DNA of 64,000 nt from Chitinophagaceae bacterium. Lineage in GTDB: Bacteria; Bacteroidota; Bacteroidia; Chitinophagales; Chitinophagaceae. Within the stretch, counting starts at the first letter, position 1. Every line of letters starts with the position of its first letter. Positions 1 to 7,497 of the stretch are shown here, piece by piece. The stretch is from assembly GCA_020403455.1 (NCBI GenBank), contig JADBXP010000019.1, positions 1-64,000 on the forward strand, written 5' to 3'. Made by a program: the position numbers and the translations under genes. The notes under the pieces are model-generated. The model saw nothing but the letters and a program-made list of their open reading frames with translations. It did not search any database and was not told the origin of the DNA.

Positions 1-183
1 AATTATCTGTTCGCCGGAAGCCATGAAGCTGCAAAAAGAAGTGCCATGCTATATTCCTTACTGGGTACCTGTAAACTACATGGCATAAATCCATTTGAAT
101 GGCTGAGGGATAGCCTCCAAAAAATATATGATCATCCCATTAACAGAATCCACGAACTGCTACCCATCAAAACAAATCAATAG
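1..183 (+). CDS. IS66 family transposase, C-terminal fragment
   Basis: The frame open from base 1 reads NYLFAGSHEAAKRSAMLYSL, then a GTCKLHGINPFEWL stretch, and ends in TAG at 181-183. This is the conserved C-terminal end of IS66-type TnpC transposases (the NYLFAGS and GINPxEWL signatures). The rest of the gene lies left of the window, so it cannot be told whether the element is intact. It borders the RHS tip cassette array, and may have displaced the toxin that belonged to the next gene (inference). Confidence 0.9.
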   Translation, partial: NYLFAGSHEAAKRSAMLYSLLGTCKLHGINPFEWLRDSLQKIYDHPINRIHELLPIKTNQ

Positions 184-204
184 AGAAAAATATCTCTTAA
201 ACCT

Positions 205-228
205 ACATGTAGTTCGCCGGAGGGATAC
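205..228 (+). mobile_element. Probable right terminal end of the IS66 element
   Basis: Just behind the transposase stop lies CATGTAGTTCGCCGGAGGGATAC, which resembles the terminal inverted repeat of Bacteroidota IS66 elements as I remember them. The other end is outside the window, so the inverted repeat and target duplication cannot be confirmed. Confidence 0.4.
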
Positions 229-247
229 GAAGTAATTAATTATAAAT

Positions 248-1444
248 ATGGTTAAAGTTAAAATATTCGTTTTTTTATTAGTTATTATAACTATAAATCC
301 TTTTTGTTCTACAAAACAAAGAGCTAGGATAATAAATGAGAATGAATTCACAGATTTACCAATTACAGAAAATTTAAAAAAAATACTTTATTTCGGAATT
401 GAAACTAAAGTCGATTCGTCAAATTTCTTAGAAATGGCAGTTCATAGATTGAATTTATCAGATTATGCCGGATGTTTAAATATTATGAAAAAATCTATGA
501 ATCTTGATACTATTTGGTGTAATGGATTTTATGGATTTACAAACCGAGAAAAGGTTCCTATATGTAGAGAATTAGAATATTTGTTTTACAGGATAAACCA
601 ATATAATAATGATTTAGATCCATGGCATGTTAATTTGGTTCCTATTGTAAATCCAGAAGATTCAATGTTTGATTTTTTTACAATGGAAGGAGATTTCTTT
701 ATAGATTATTTTAAATTGACAAATAGAAATAGACCAGAAGAAGTTCTAGTTATAGCGAAAAAGTTAAAGAAAAAATATCCATTAAGTAAACGACTTGATT
801 TTATTATAGCATCTGAAAGTTTAATCTTAGGGGATGAATATTTAGCTTTTAAAATATTTGATAATTTAATTAGTCAAGATTATGCTGTTTTTGAAATAAT
901 AAAGTTTGTATTAAAGAATACTATTTTTTTAAAAAGTACTAATAAAATTATAGATTATACAAATCATTTTCATGAAAGATTTTCAAATTATTTTTTGTTA
1001 AATGATTCTTTGAGAGTCAATAGTATACAAGCAGCAATAGAATATTGCTCCCAAGCAAGCAAAACAGGCTCTCAAAGAGAGTATAGATTAGCAAGATTAT
1101 TTACTGCTAATTTTTTATTAGAAAATGAAGATTATTTTCATTTTGATTCAATTTCAAGTGTTTATTATTCTCAACCATGGGTTGTTAAAATGGATACAAT
1201 TCAAAAGAAAGAGGAAATCTTTTTCAAATATTCACAGTTAAAGAGTTTTTTTAAGCAGAAAAAATTTGACAATGCGTGTTTATTTATCAAAATGAATGTT
1301 GGTAGTATTGACATTTCATTAAATATATTAGATAAAGGAAGTTATAAGGATTTTATCAAGAAATTTTACTTTCAATTTGTGTCAACCGACCTACATGAAT
1401 TTGAGAAAATTTATAAAGATAAATTTGAAGCCTGCTTTGATTAG
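248..1444 (+). CDS. Hypothetical exported protein, possible orphan immunity protein
   Basis: This encodes 398 aa with a hydrophobic N-terminus (KIFVFLLVIITINPFC) ending in a cysteine, so it is a signal peptide and possibly a lipoprotein, although the lipobox is not canonical. The rest is rich in Lys, Phe, Ile and Asn and predicted mostly helical, with TPR-like spacing around residues 160-230. I do not recognise a named family. It is much more AT-rich than the core genes. It stands directly before the first RHS repeat block, the position that immunity genes occupy in the two following cassettes, so it may be the immunity gene of a tip lost to the IS66 insertion. That role is inferred from position only. 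Confidence 0.7.
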   Translation: MVKVKIFVFLLVIITINPFCSTKQRARIINENEFTDLPITENLKKILYFGIETKVDSSNFLEMAVHRLNLSDYAGCLNIMKKSMNLDTIWCNGFYGFTNREKVPICRELEYLFYRINQYNNDLDPWHVNLVPIVNPEDSMFDFFTMEGDFFIDYFKLTNRNRPEEVLVIAKKLKKKYPLSKRLDFIIASESLILGDEYLAFKIFDNLISQDYAVFEIIKFVLKNTIFLKSTNKIIDYTNHFHERFSNYFLLNDSLRVNSIQAAIEYCSQASKTGSQREYRLARLFTANFLLENEDYFHFDSISSVYYSQPWVVKMDTIQKKEEIFFKYSQLKSFFKQKKFDNACLFIKMNVGSIDISLNILDKGSYKDFIKKFYFQFVSTDLHEFEKIYKDKFEACFD

Positions 1445-1584
1445 ATGGGTGTGCTATTTTTCTAATAAATTTTCAATAAACTAGATAAGACTAAATTATG
1501 TATATTTTATTAGCATAATCATTATTGCATTTCATGTGAAAATGGTTTTTTTGTATATCCCACAACCCCAACTCCATACTCACT

Positions 1585-1930
1585 CTGCTTTTTCCTTCAG
1601 GAAAAAGTAGTAACTTCGGTAAGCACCGATAGCAAGCAGCGTGAAGTTGGCTATTGGGGTAAGCAGATCTTTGAATTACTGAGCAGTCAATAGTGTTCAC
1701 ACTATGGCTGCTGCGAAGTAATCACCGAGACCAACGCCTATAATAGATTTTACCGAGGTAACTGAGCAACCATTTGGGGAATGTACTTGCCACCATTACC
1801 GATAAAAAGCTGCAGGTAAGCACCAACAACAGCAGTACCAGCTACTTTGAAGCGGAAGTACAATCCGTGCAGGATTATTATGCATTCGGTATGCAAATGC
1901 CCGGCAGAAAATCGAGTGGTGGGTATCGGT
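1585..1930 (+). repeat. RHS homology block, copy 1
   Basis: This is the first of three near-identical blocks (others at 3475 and 8407). It starts at CTGCTTTTTCCTTCAGG. Read in sense it is decayed RHS coding sequence (STDSKQREVGYWGKQIFELL, then a TAG stop, then EVITETNAYNRFYRGN, then a frame change into NHLGNVLATITDKK). The last part runs into the open frame of the HNH tip. The in-frame stop and frame change show that it is not a functional N-terminus; it is best read as a homology arm or pseudogene segment. Confidence 0.8.
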
Positions 1931-2886
1931 ATGGGTTTAATGGAAAGGAGAATGATAATGTTACAGGTGAAGGTAATTTGGATTTTGGAGTAAGAATTTT
2001 GGATGTGAGATTGGGCAGGTGGTTAAGTGTCGATCCTGCTTTTGGTGAGCTCCCTGGTAGTTCACCTTACTGTTCGTCGTTAGATAATCCGATTATCCTA
2101 GTAGATAAAGATGGTAAATTCCCCATTGTACCATTGCTCCTTAAAATGGCAACTGCCGGTGCCTCTGATTATATGACACAAGTTGCAATGAATTATTTCT
2201 TCAATGACGCTACTAGAGGAGATATTAGTAAATCGGTTGCAACAGAAAATATTAATTTTGTACAAGTTGCCCGTTCAACTGTTGAGGGTGCGATCCCTTG
2301 GAAAACTCCGGGTGGTAAATTGGGTAAAGCTGCAGCAACCGCTCTAGGAGATGTAATTTATAATTATGGGGAATCTTTAGTTAAAAGTAAAGAATATACA
2401 ACTGAACAAGCGGTTACAGATTTTGCAACTGGTTTTATAAGCGATTTGGCAGGAGGCGAGATTGGAGGTCTAATCTCTAAATACGGGGCTAGAGGTTTTG
2501 CAAAAGGCCTATCCAAAATGGGGTTTGATGATAAGAAAATTGAAGAAATTTTAACAGGTGCCGGAACAACTTGGAAAGGGGCAGTTGATTATTCTGATTT
2601 AGATCTTACTGATAAGATGGCACATACAAGGGGGGTTGGTAAAGATTTTACAACTAACCAGAAAGATAAAATAAAAAAATTGAACAAGGACAAGAATAAT
2701 GGGTATCTTAGAAGTGATAAAGATGGAAGTTTTTTGGAGAAAGGAAAAGCGGGTGGAAACAACACTATACAAGCTGAGGTTGATCATAAGCAAGCAAAAA
2801 AACACAAAACAAATCCAGGAACAAATAAATTTAGTAACGCTCAGCTATTATCAAGAAAACAAAATGGTGCGAAAAGTAACAATTAA
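1774..2886 (+). CDS. Orphan RHS C-terminal tip with HNH-nuclease-like toxin domain
   Basis: This is a 370-aa open frame without a convincing start. The track start is TTG inside NHLGNVLATI, and an in-frame TAA lies 14 bases upstream, so it is a truncated or silent tip. Residues about 25-115 are the RHS-associated core (YYAFGMQMPGRK, YRYGFNGKEND, RLGRWLSVDPA, VDKDGK). A Gly/Ala-rich helical linker follows (about 120-260). The last 60 residues contain DHKQAKKH and the N-x-x-x-N-AQLLSRKQNGAK pattern, which matches the His/Asn core of HNH endonucleases. The toxin would cut nucleic acid in a target cell. The next gene starts 2 bases after the stop, as for a toxin-immunity pair. The RHS call is firm; the nuclease call is likely. 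Confidence 0.8.
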   Translation: MGNVLATITDKKLQVSTNNSSTSYFEAEVQSVQDYYAFGMQMPGRKSSGGYRYGFNGKENDNVTGEGNLDFGVRILDVRLGRWLSVDPAFGELPGSSPYCSSLDNPIILVDKDGKFPIVPLLLKMATAGASDYMTQVAMNYFFNDATRGDISKSVATENINFVQVARSTVEGAIPWKTPGGKLGKAAATALGDVIYNYGESLVKSKEYTTEQAVTDFATGFISDLAGGEIGGLISKYGARGFAKGLSKMGFDDKKIEEILTGAGTTWKGAVDYSDLDLTDKMAHTRGVGKDFTTNQKDKIKKLNKDKNNGYLRSDKDGSFLEKGKAGGNNTIQAEVDHKQAKKHKTNPGTNKFSNAQLLSRKQNGAKSNN

Positions 2887-2888
2887 TT

Positions 2889-3413
2889 ATGCAAGAAAAC
2901 TTTAAAGAATTTAAAAAAATATTAGAGGGTCGTAACGATAAGAAAGCTAAAAAGATATTGTTAGAATATCAACAAGAAAATAAAAAAGAAATTATCGATT
3001 TCATATTTTCCGAAATCAATTCTGATTTAATACAAGATGGACTTATTTTAAAATATTCTGTACACACTTACTTTAGGTTAAAAAGAACGTCTTTAAATGA
3101 TGTCAATCCATTATTTGACTTTGTTACAGAAATTTCAAATATAAATGAAAGTTTATTGGAAGTTCTTGGATATGATAAAATGGTGCCACCAATCGAAGAG
3201 CAAGAAAAAATTATAAAAAAATATTTTCATTTCGGTGATGGTATTGACTACCGCTACTTTTCAGACCCACGTTATGGATTAGCGGCAGCTTGTGCAGGTT
3301 GGGATAAAGAGATAGTTAGAGATTTTTTAAATCATTGTATAGCAACTGGAGATGTACCACTAAAATATGTTTCTGAGAACTCCCTTAAAGGAAAATATGT
3401 AAAGTTGCGATAA
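2889..3413 (+). CDS. Candidate immunity protein for the HNH-like RHS tip
   Basis: This encodes 174 aa with no signal peptide. It is predicted nearly all alpha-helical (FKEFKKILEGRNDKKAKKIL at the N-terminus, later DFLNHCIATGDVPLKY) and acidic to neutral. I do not recognise a named family. It begins two bases after the toxin tip stop and is followed at once by the 30-nt cassette border repeat. A cytoplasmic location fits protection against a nuclease. The immunity role is inferred from position, size and compartment. Confidence 0.75.
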   Translation: MQENFKEFKKILEGRNDKKAKKILLEYQQENKKEIIDFIFSEINSDLIQDGLILKYSVHTYFRLKRTSLNDVNPLFDFVTEISNINESLLEVLGYDKMVPPIEEQEKIIKKYFHFGDGIDYRYFSDPRYGLAAACAGWDKEIVRDFLNHCIATGDVPLKYVSENSLKGKYVKLR

Positions 3414-3415
3414 AG

Positions 3416-3446
3416 TGAAGTAGTTAAGACTTAATCTGACAGTTAC
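3416..3446 (+). repeat. Cassette 3' border repeat, copy A
   Basis: TGAAGTAGTTAAGACTTAAT and the following TCTGACAGTTAC lie 2 bases after the first immunity gene. The same segment with two or three changes lies behind the second immunity gene (5584-5613). A weak relative (TAGATAAGACTAAAT) is visible near 1479 behind the 398-aa gene. Confidence 0.75.
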
Positions 3447-3474
3447 ATCCCCACACTCAAACTCCACTCTCAAA

Positions 3475-3850
3475 CTGCTTTTTCCTTCAGGAAAAAGTAG
3501 TAGCTTCGGTAAGCACCGATAGCAAACAGCGTGAAGTGGGCTATTGGGGCAAACAGATCTTTGAATTACTGAGCAGGCAATAGTGTTCACACTATGACTG
3601 CTGCGAAGTAATCACCGAGACCTACGCCTACAATAGATTTTACCGAGGTAACTATCCAATCACCTTGGTAACCAGCATGTCCCGACTCTGTCGGGAGTAT
3701 TAGTTACCATTTCCGATAAAAAGCTGCAGGTAAGCACCAACAACAGCAGCACCAGCTACTTTGAAGCGGAAGTACAATCCGTACAGGATTATTATGCATT
3801 CGGTATGCAAATGCCGGGTAGAAAATTAAGTGGTGGGTATCGGTTTGGGT
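3475..3850 (+). repeat. RHS homology block, copy 2
   Basis: This is the second copy of the block, again starting CTGCTTTTTCCTTCAGG. It is very close to copy 1, including the in-frame TAG after ELLSRQ and the frame change at RGN. It differs by a 24-nt insertion at 3673-3696. It fills most of the gene gap 3414-3804 and merges into the lipase tip frame; no separate gene is seen in this gap. Confidence 0.8.
3673..3696 (+). repeat. 24-nt palindromic insertion inside RHS block 2
   Basis: CAGCATGTCCCGACTCTGTCGGGA interrupts the HLGN|VLVTISDKK coding text that is continuous in copy 1. It contains the 17-nt inverted repeat TCCCGAC-TCT-GTCGGGA. Its length is a multiple of three, so the frame is kept. 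Confidence 0.7.
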
Positions 3851-4740
3851 TTAACAGTATTGAAAAAGCAGATGAGATAAGCGGTACTGGAAACCATTAC
3901 ACAGCTTTGTTTGGAGAATATGACCCACGAATAGGTAGGCGTTGGAACAAAGACCCCAAACCCAATACTTCTTTAAGTGTTTATTCAATGTTCAGCAATA
4001 ACCCTATTTGGTTTAGTGATATTGCATTAGACACACCGACAGTTAAGGAAGCAGCATTAATGTCTAAGTTGGTGTATGGTGATAAACTGACCAAAGAAAA
4101 TCAAGCTGAATTTGATAGGTCTGGGTGGAAATTATCAAATGGTGTACAAGGCTTAGAGTATGAAAAAAAATCTGGTTTTAAGTCTGCTTTATTTGAAAGA
4201 GCAATTAATGGTAAAATAGAATATACACTTGCTTTTGCAGGAACTGAAGATATTGGTAAAGATGGAGTAGCAGATTTGAAGCAAATATTAGGTATGTCAA
4301 AGCAATATAATGAAGCACTAAAAAATGCAAAAGATATTTCTACTGCTTTAGGAGGCAAAGAACTTACATTTACAGGACATTCTTTAGGAGGAGGCTTAGC
4401 AAATGCGTCTGCACTATACACAGGCAAAGCTTCACTTACATTTAATCCTGCTTGGGTTTCTACTGCTACAATGGTTAGATATGGATTGTCCTTTAAGCCA
4501 CAGTCAGGTTTAAGCAATTATGTAATTTTAGGAGAAATTTTAAATAGCGTTCAGCAAGCTGCTAATCCTAATCCCATACCACAAATGAACCTGTTACAAA
4601 ATGTAGGGAAAACACATTATTTATATTCTGCCTTACCATTAGTACCTATTTATGGCACATTAAAAAGCCACTCAATTGATAAAGTAATTGATGAAATTGA
4701 GGATGTAAAAAAATATAATACCGTAAAGGATGGTCAATAA
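3805..4740 (+). CDS. Orphan RHS C-terminal tip with class 3 lipase-like toxin domain
   Basis: This is a 311-aa open frame. The ATG at 3805 lies inside the RHS core (MQMPGRKLSGGYRFGFN), and the same frame stays open upstream to about 3660 without a start, so this is a tip and not a full gene. Residues 1-75 are RHS core (YDPRIGRRWNKDPKP, SVYSMFSNNPIWF). Residues about 85-240 look like an alpha/beta-hydrolase of the lipase class 3/Mbeg1-like type: LAFAGTED (oxyanion region), then TFTGHSLGGGLANASALY with the GxSxG nucleophile elbow. It should hydrolyse phospholipid or another ester in a target cell. It overlaps the ankyrin lipoprotein gene by 11 bases. Confidence 0.82.
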   Translation: MQMPGRKLSGGYRFGFNSIEKADEISGTGNHYTALFGEYDPRIGRRWNKDPKPNTSLSVYSMFSNNPIWFSDIALDTPTVKEAALMSKLVYGDKLTKENQAEFDRSGWKLSNGVQGLEYEKKSGFKSALFERAINGKIEYTLAFAGTEDIGKDGVADLKQILGMSKQYNEALKNAKDISTALGGKELTFTGHSLGGGLANASALYTGKASLTFNPAWVSTATMVRYGLSFKPQSGLSNYVILGEILNSVQQAANPNPIPQMNLLQNVGKTHYLYSALPLVPIYGTLKSHSIDKVIDEIEDVKKYNTVKDGQ

Positions 4741-5542
4741 AATATTTGTTCTTCTTTTTGGTATTTTATTATTGCACTCCTGCAATACCACAAATTATTT
4801 ACCCGGATTTGATTTTAAACTATTCAGCAATAGCCCAGTTAATAAGCTGGCAACGGCAGTAGAAAAAGAAGACGTAAAAAAAATAAATGAGCTATTAAAA
4901 GACAAGTCTATAAATGTGGATTATAAAGAACCAAAGTTTGGGCACACGTTATTAATGCTTGCAGTTGCTAATAATAAAACTCAATCTGTTGAAGCTCTGC
5001 TCAAGAATAACGCAAATCCAAATTTAACTTCAAAGGGAAATGAAGATAACTCTGTTACGATTGCAGCAGAAAACTATTCTGACGTATGTGATACCGCAAT
5101 GTTAAACCTATTAATTAACTATGGTGGAAATATAAATTTCATTCAACACATTAACAGAGTCGAGAATAGCGGAATGGCTTCAATAGTAAATAGAACTACA
5201 TTGATGATTGCGGTAAGGAATGATTGTTATTTGATAGCAAAATATTTAATTGACAAAGGAGCAAAAATTAATGAGTATACTTATTACGAAGGTTATGGTG
5301 CAATCACAGATGCAATTATTCAAAATAATTTAAAAATTGCGAAATATTTAATTATAGACAAACAAGCCATCATACCGCCGTACATTTTTAAACGGCAAGC
5401 AAATATTAGTTATAAAGGCGAACCTGAAGAATATTTAACCGTTACCGATTTACTGAATGAGCAACCGTATGAAAAAGGAACAGAAAACTATAAATTAAGA
5501 GAAGAAATTATTAGCTATCTAAAAAGTAGAAATTTAAAATAG
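4730..5542 (+). CDS. Ankyrin-repeat lipoprotein, candidate immunity protein for the lipase tip
   Basis: This encodes 270 aa. The N-terminus MVNKIFVLLFGILLLHSC is a lipoprotein signal with the lipobox cysteine at residue 18. Residues about 40-200 contain ankyrin-type repeats (GHTLLMLAVANNKTQSVEAL, then RTTLMIAVRNDCYLIAKYLI). The start codon lies inside the end of the lipase tip gene (11-base overlap), giving tight coupling. Periplasmic ankyrin-type or lipid-anchored immunity proteins are known for lipase effectors, so the pair makes sense: the toxin acts at the envelope and the immunity protein is anchored there. The immunity role is inferred. Confidence 0.8.
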   Translation: MVNKIFVLLFGILLLHSCNTTNYLPGFDFKLFSNSPVNKLATAVEKEDVKKINELLKDKSINVDYKEPKFGHTLLMLAVANNKTQSVEALLKNNANPNLTSKGNEDNSVTIAAENYSDVCDTAMLNLLINYGGNINFIQHINRVENSGMASIVNRTTLMIAVRNDCYLIAKYLIDKGAKINEYTYYEGYGAITDAIIQNNLKIAKYLIIDKQAIIPPYIFKRQANISYKGEPEEYLTVTDLLNEQPYEKGTENYKLREEIISYLKSRNLK

Positions 5543-5583
5543 AATTACTCTGCAAAAAAGGCGTTCGGATATTCAAAATAATC

Positions 5584-5613
5584 TGAAGTAGTTAATACTT
5601 AATCTTACAGTTC
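5584..5613 (+). repeat. Cassette 3' border repeat, copy B
   Basis: TGAAGTAGTTAATACTTAAT and the following CTTACAGTTC lie 42 bases behind the ankyrin lipoprotein gene. It matches copy A at 3416-3446 with a few changes. The stretch from here to 5743 holds no recognisable gene. Confidence 0.75.
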
Positions 5614-5743
5614 CTCTTTCACCCTCATTTCCCCCTGTAAGCAATAATCCTTTCCTGGGTCTTCGCAAAAAGGGGAGGATGCCCTCCAAGTCGCAAAGTG
5701 TCCACCTCCATCGGGCGTATTAGCCCTTTGCCATTTGAAGCGG

Positions 5744-6139
5744 TTATTTTCCAATAAAGGAATAAGGATCCCAAACCTGTAGGCCCTCAATTTTCTTAAA
5801 ATCAGTTGTATTATGGGAAAGCAAAATGCAGTTTTTCACTATAGCTGTGGCTGCAATAATGGCATCAGGTAATTTTATTCGTTTCATTCTTCTAATCTCA
5901 ATAGTTTTATCTGCAACGGCTTCATCTATATATTCGATTGAACTAAGCTGAATAAACGATTCGAGCTGCTCCAGCTCGTATTCTTGCGTGTTAAAACCTA
6001 ACACTTCTATTTTAGATATGATTGAAACCGAGAAACAACTATTAAAATAAATATCTAATTGTTTAGCTGATTTTTCAGGAATTCGATTACTCACATAATC
6101 TATAATTACATTAGAATCCACAAGCATATTCATTTCCAA
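5744..6139 (-). CDS. PIN-domain toxin, VapC-like (pair 1)
   Basis: This is a 131-aa PIN-domain protein. The acidic residues expected for Mg2+-dependent RNase activity are visible: VDSN near the N-terminus, Glu in SKIEVLGF (about 45), Asp in LPDAIIAATA (about 92) and Asp in NTTDFKKI (about 112). As a VapC-type toxin it would cleave RNA and stop growth when its antitoxin is lost. It overlaps the stop of the upstream antitoxin gene by 10 bases. It is paralogous to the pair at 6679-7277. Confidence 0.85.
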   Translation of the reverse strand: MEMNMLVDSNVIIDYVSNRIPEKSAKQLDIYFNSCFSVSIISKIEVLGFNTQEYELEQLESFIQLSSIEYIDEAVADKTIEIRRMKRIKLPDAIIAATAIVKNCILLSHNTTDFKKIEGLQVWDPYSFIGK

Positions 6140-6357
6140 CCTTCCCTACTTCGCTTAATTTGGTCCTGTATTTTTTTTCCTGATTCTTTGCTGATAGCAC
6201 CCCTATAGTCGGAAGGCTTTTTTGTACCAGAACGACTAGGCATAACCTCGACCTTTTTTTCTGAGGGCATCTTAATCAATTGATTGGATGCTAATTCTTG
6301 AAGAACCTTCATTGCTTTTTTGCTTACAATATCAATAGTTATGCTTTGCATGCTCAT
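6130..6357 (-). CDS. Antitoxin of PIN pair 1
   Basis: This is a 75-aa protein beginning MSMQSITIDIVSKKAMKVLQ. The short beta strand plus helix (SITIDIVSKKAMKVLQELAS) is shared with the second antitoxin at 7071, and the basic C-terminus ends in a Trp-Lys tail (REGWK/RNDWK in the two). It comes first in the operon and overlaps its toxin by 10 bases. It should bind and neutralise the PIN toxin and probably repress its own promoter. The specific antitoxin family is not recognised. Confidence 0.75.
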   Translation of the reverse strand: MSMQSITIDIVSKKAMKVLQELASNQLIKMPSEKKVEVMPSRSGTKKPSDYRGAISKESGKKIQDQIKRSREGWK

Positions 6358-6536
6358 TAGTTTAAAAATATTTTACCCTTCTTCACAAGTGTCCAGCTTT
6401 CAGAACCAAGCCCAATTATAAATGAGTATACAATTGCGCATAATCAAAATGATAGGTAATCAGCACCAAGCCTAATTCTGCATCCTTATTCAGTACAAAA
6501 GTATTTATTTTTTAAAATGCATGTGTAGTGCTTGTA

Positions 6537-6668
6537 TCAGGTATTTATACTCTTTCTAATCCACCACCGGCTACTGTAAGTAGGTGATCGAGCCGACGGC
6601 TCTATACCCCTCTCCACTCTCATACCCGTCGTTACACTAACTCCAAAACTAAGCGTTAGAGCATACTC
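6537..6668 (+). repeat. Repeated border segments between TA modules
   Basis: Two sub-segments recur nearby. TATCAGGTATTTATACTC followed by CCACCACCGGCTAC (6537-6585) matches 7360-7400. The stretch from GAGCCGACGGCTC through CTCATACCCGTCGTTACACT to GCATACTCAAA (6590-6668) matches 8312-8394 with scattered changes. They contain the small palindrome GAGCCGNCGGCTC. They look like debris of the RHS blocks between inserted modules. No gene is seen in 6358-6678. Confidence 0.65.
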
Positions 6669-6678
6669 AAATAATACC

Positions 6679-7080
6679 CTAATTAGCTTCGAATTCAAAC
6701 GGGTCAATCAATGATAAACCCTTTATTTTTTTGAAGTCAGTCCGATTGTGCGTTATTAGGGTACTTTTACATACAATCGCTGTAGCAGCAATGATGGCAT
6801 CGGGTAGCTTTGTTTTATACACTCTTCTTATACTTATAGCCATATGCTTTACTTCACGCTCCAGGTCTATAATTACAGCATTATTTACAAATCCACTAAG
6901 GATTTTCCAGTCATTTGCATCAGCTGAATCCCAGCAAAGTAGTTCCATTTCTGAAATAACGGAAATAGCGGGTTGTTCGTCTTCTAATATCCGATCTATA
7001 TATTCCGCTGCATTTCTGGGGAACTGATTCTGCAAAAAATAAATGGCAGTATTGGTGTCCCACAAATAATTCATTTCCAA
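6679..7080 (-). CDS. PIN-domain toxin, VapC-like (pair 2)
   Basis: This is a 133-aa PIN-domain protein similar to the one at 5744. Acidic residues are visible in LWDTNTAIYFL (Asp, about 8), ISEMELLCWD (Glu, about 46), LPDAIIAATA (about 94) and NRTDFKKI (about 114), so the RNase site looks intact. It overlaps its antitoxin gene by 10 bases, exactly like pair 1, which suggests duplication or related cassettes. Confidence 0.87.
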   Translation of the reverse strand: MEMNYLWDTNTAIYFLQNQFPRNAAEYIDRILEDEQPAISVISEMELLCWDSADANDWKILSGFVNNAVIIDLEREVKHMAISIRRVYKTKLPDAIIAATAIVCKSTLITHNRTDFKKIKGLSLIDPFEFEAN

Positions 7081-7277
7081 TCGTTGCGTAGTTCATTCAA
7101 TTGATTATCAATATCAGCAATCAATTGTTTTTTCATGGCACCCTTAAGGGATTTCATTTGCGCTGCTTTGTAAACAGTTGGGTTTATTTGCTGCACTTTA
7201 ATCATTTGTTGCAATGCTAAATCATTTAATATCGCAAGGGCCGTATCGTCTAATATTTCTATGGTGATAGTTTGCAT
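7071..7277 (-). CDS. Antitoxin of PIN pair 2
   Basis: This is a 68-aa protein, MQTITIEILDDTALAILNDL at the start, with the same plan as the antitoxin of pair 1: a short strand, then helices, ending in LNELRNDWK. It lies directly upstream of its toxin with a 10-base overlap. It is expected to neutralise the PIN RNase and autoregulate. No named family is recognised. Confidence 0.75.
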   Translation of the reverse strand: MQTITIEILDDTALAILNDLALQQMIKVQQINPTVYKAAQMKSLKGAMKKQLIADIDNQLNELRNDWK

Positions 7278-7391
7278 AAAAAAAATTATGATTTAGAACG
7301 GGGCTTTAAATGTCAATAATGCAAAGGTAGTCTTTTCAATAAATTTGTATTGAGTAGTAGTATCAGGTATTTTTACTCGTAAAATACCACC

Positions 7392-7466
7392 ACCGGCTAC
7401 ACGTATCAATATGACCAGCTGAACCGCCTGCTGAATACCTGGCAGCGTGTATTCGGTGCTGCATAG
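7392..7466 (+). pseudogene. RHS YD-repeat fragment
   Basis: A short open stretch reads TGYTYQYDQLNRLLNTWQRV before a TAG at 7464. The YTYQYDQLNRL text is the typical YD repeat of RHS proteins. It is preceded by the repeated border CCACCACCGGCTAC. It has no start and is only a scrap of an RHS gene between two modules. Confidence 0.75.
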
Positions 7467-7497
7467 GTAGATACAATCAAAAAGAGTATAATTACTC

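Noticed and set aside
5605-5790. 61-aa minus-strand ORF as a gene between the ankyrin gene and the PIN toxin
   Set aside because: It overlaps the end of the PIN toxin gene and repeat-like intergenic sequence, with no motif.
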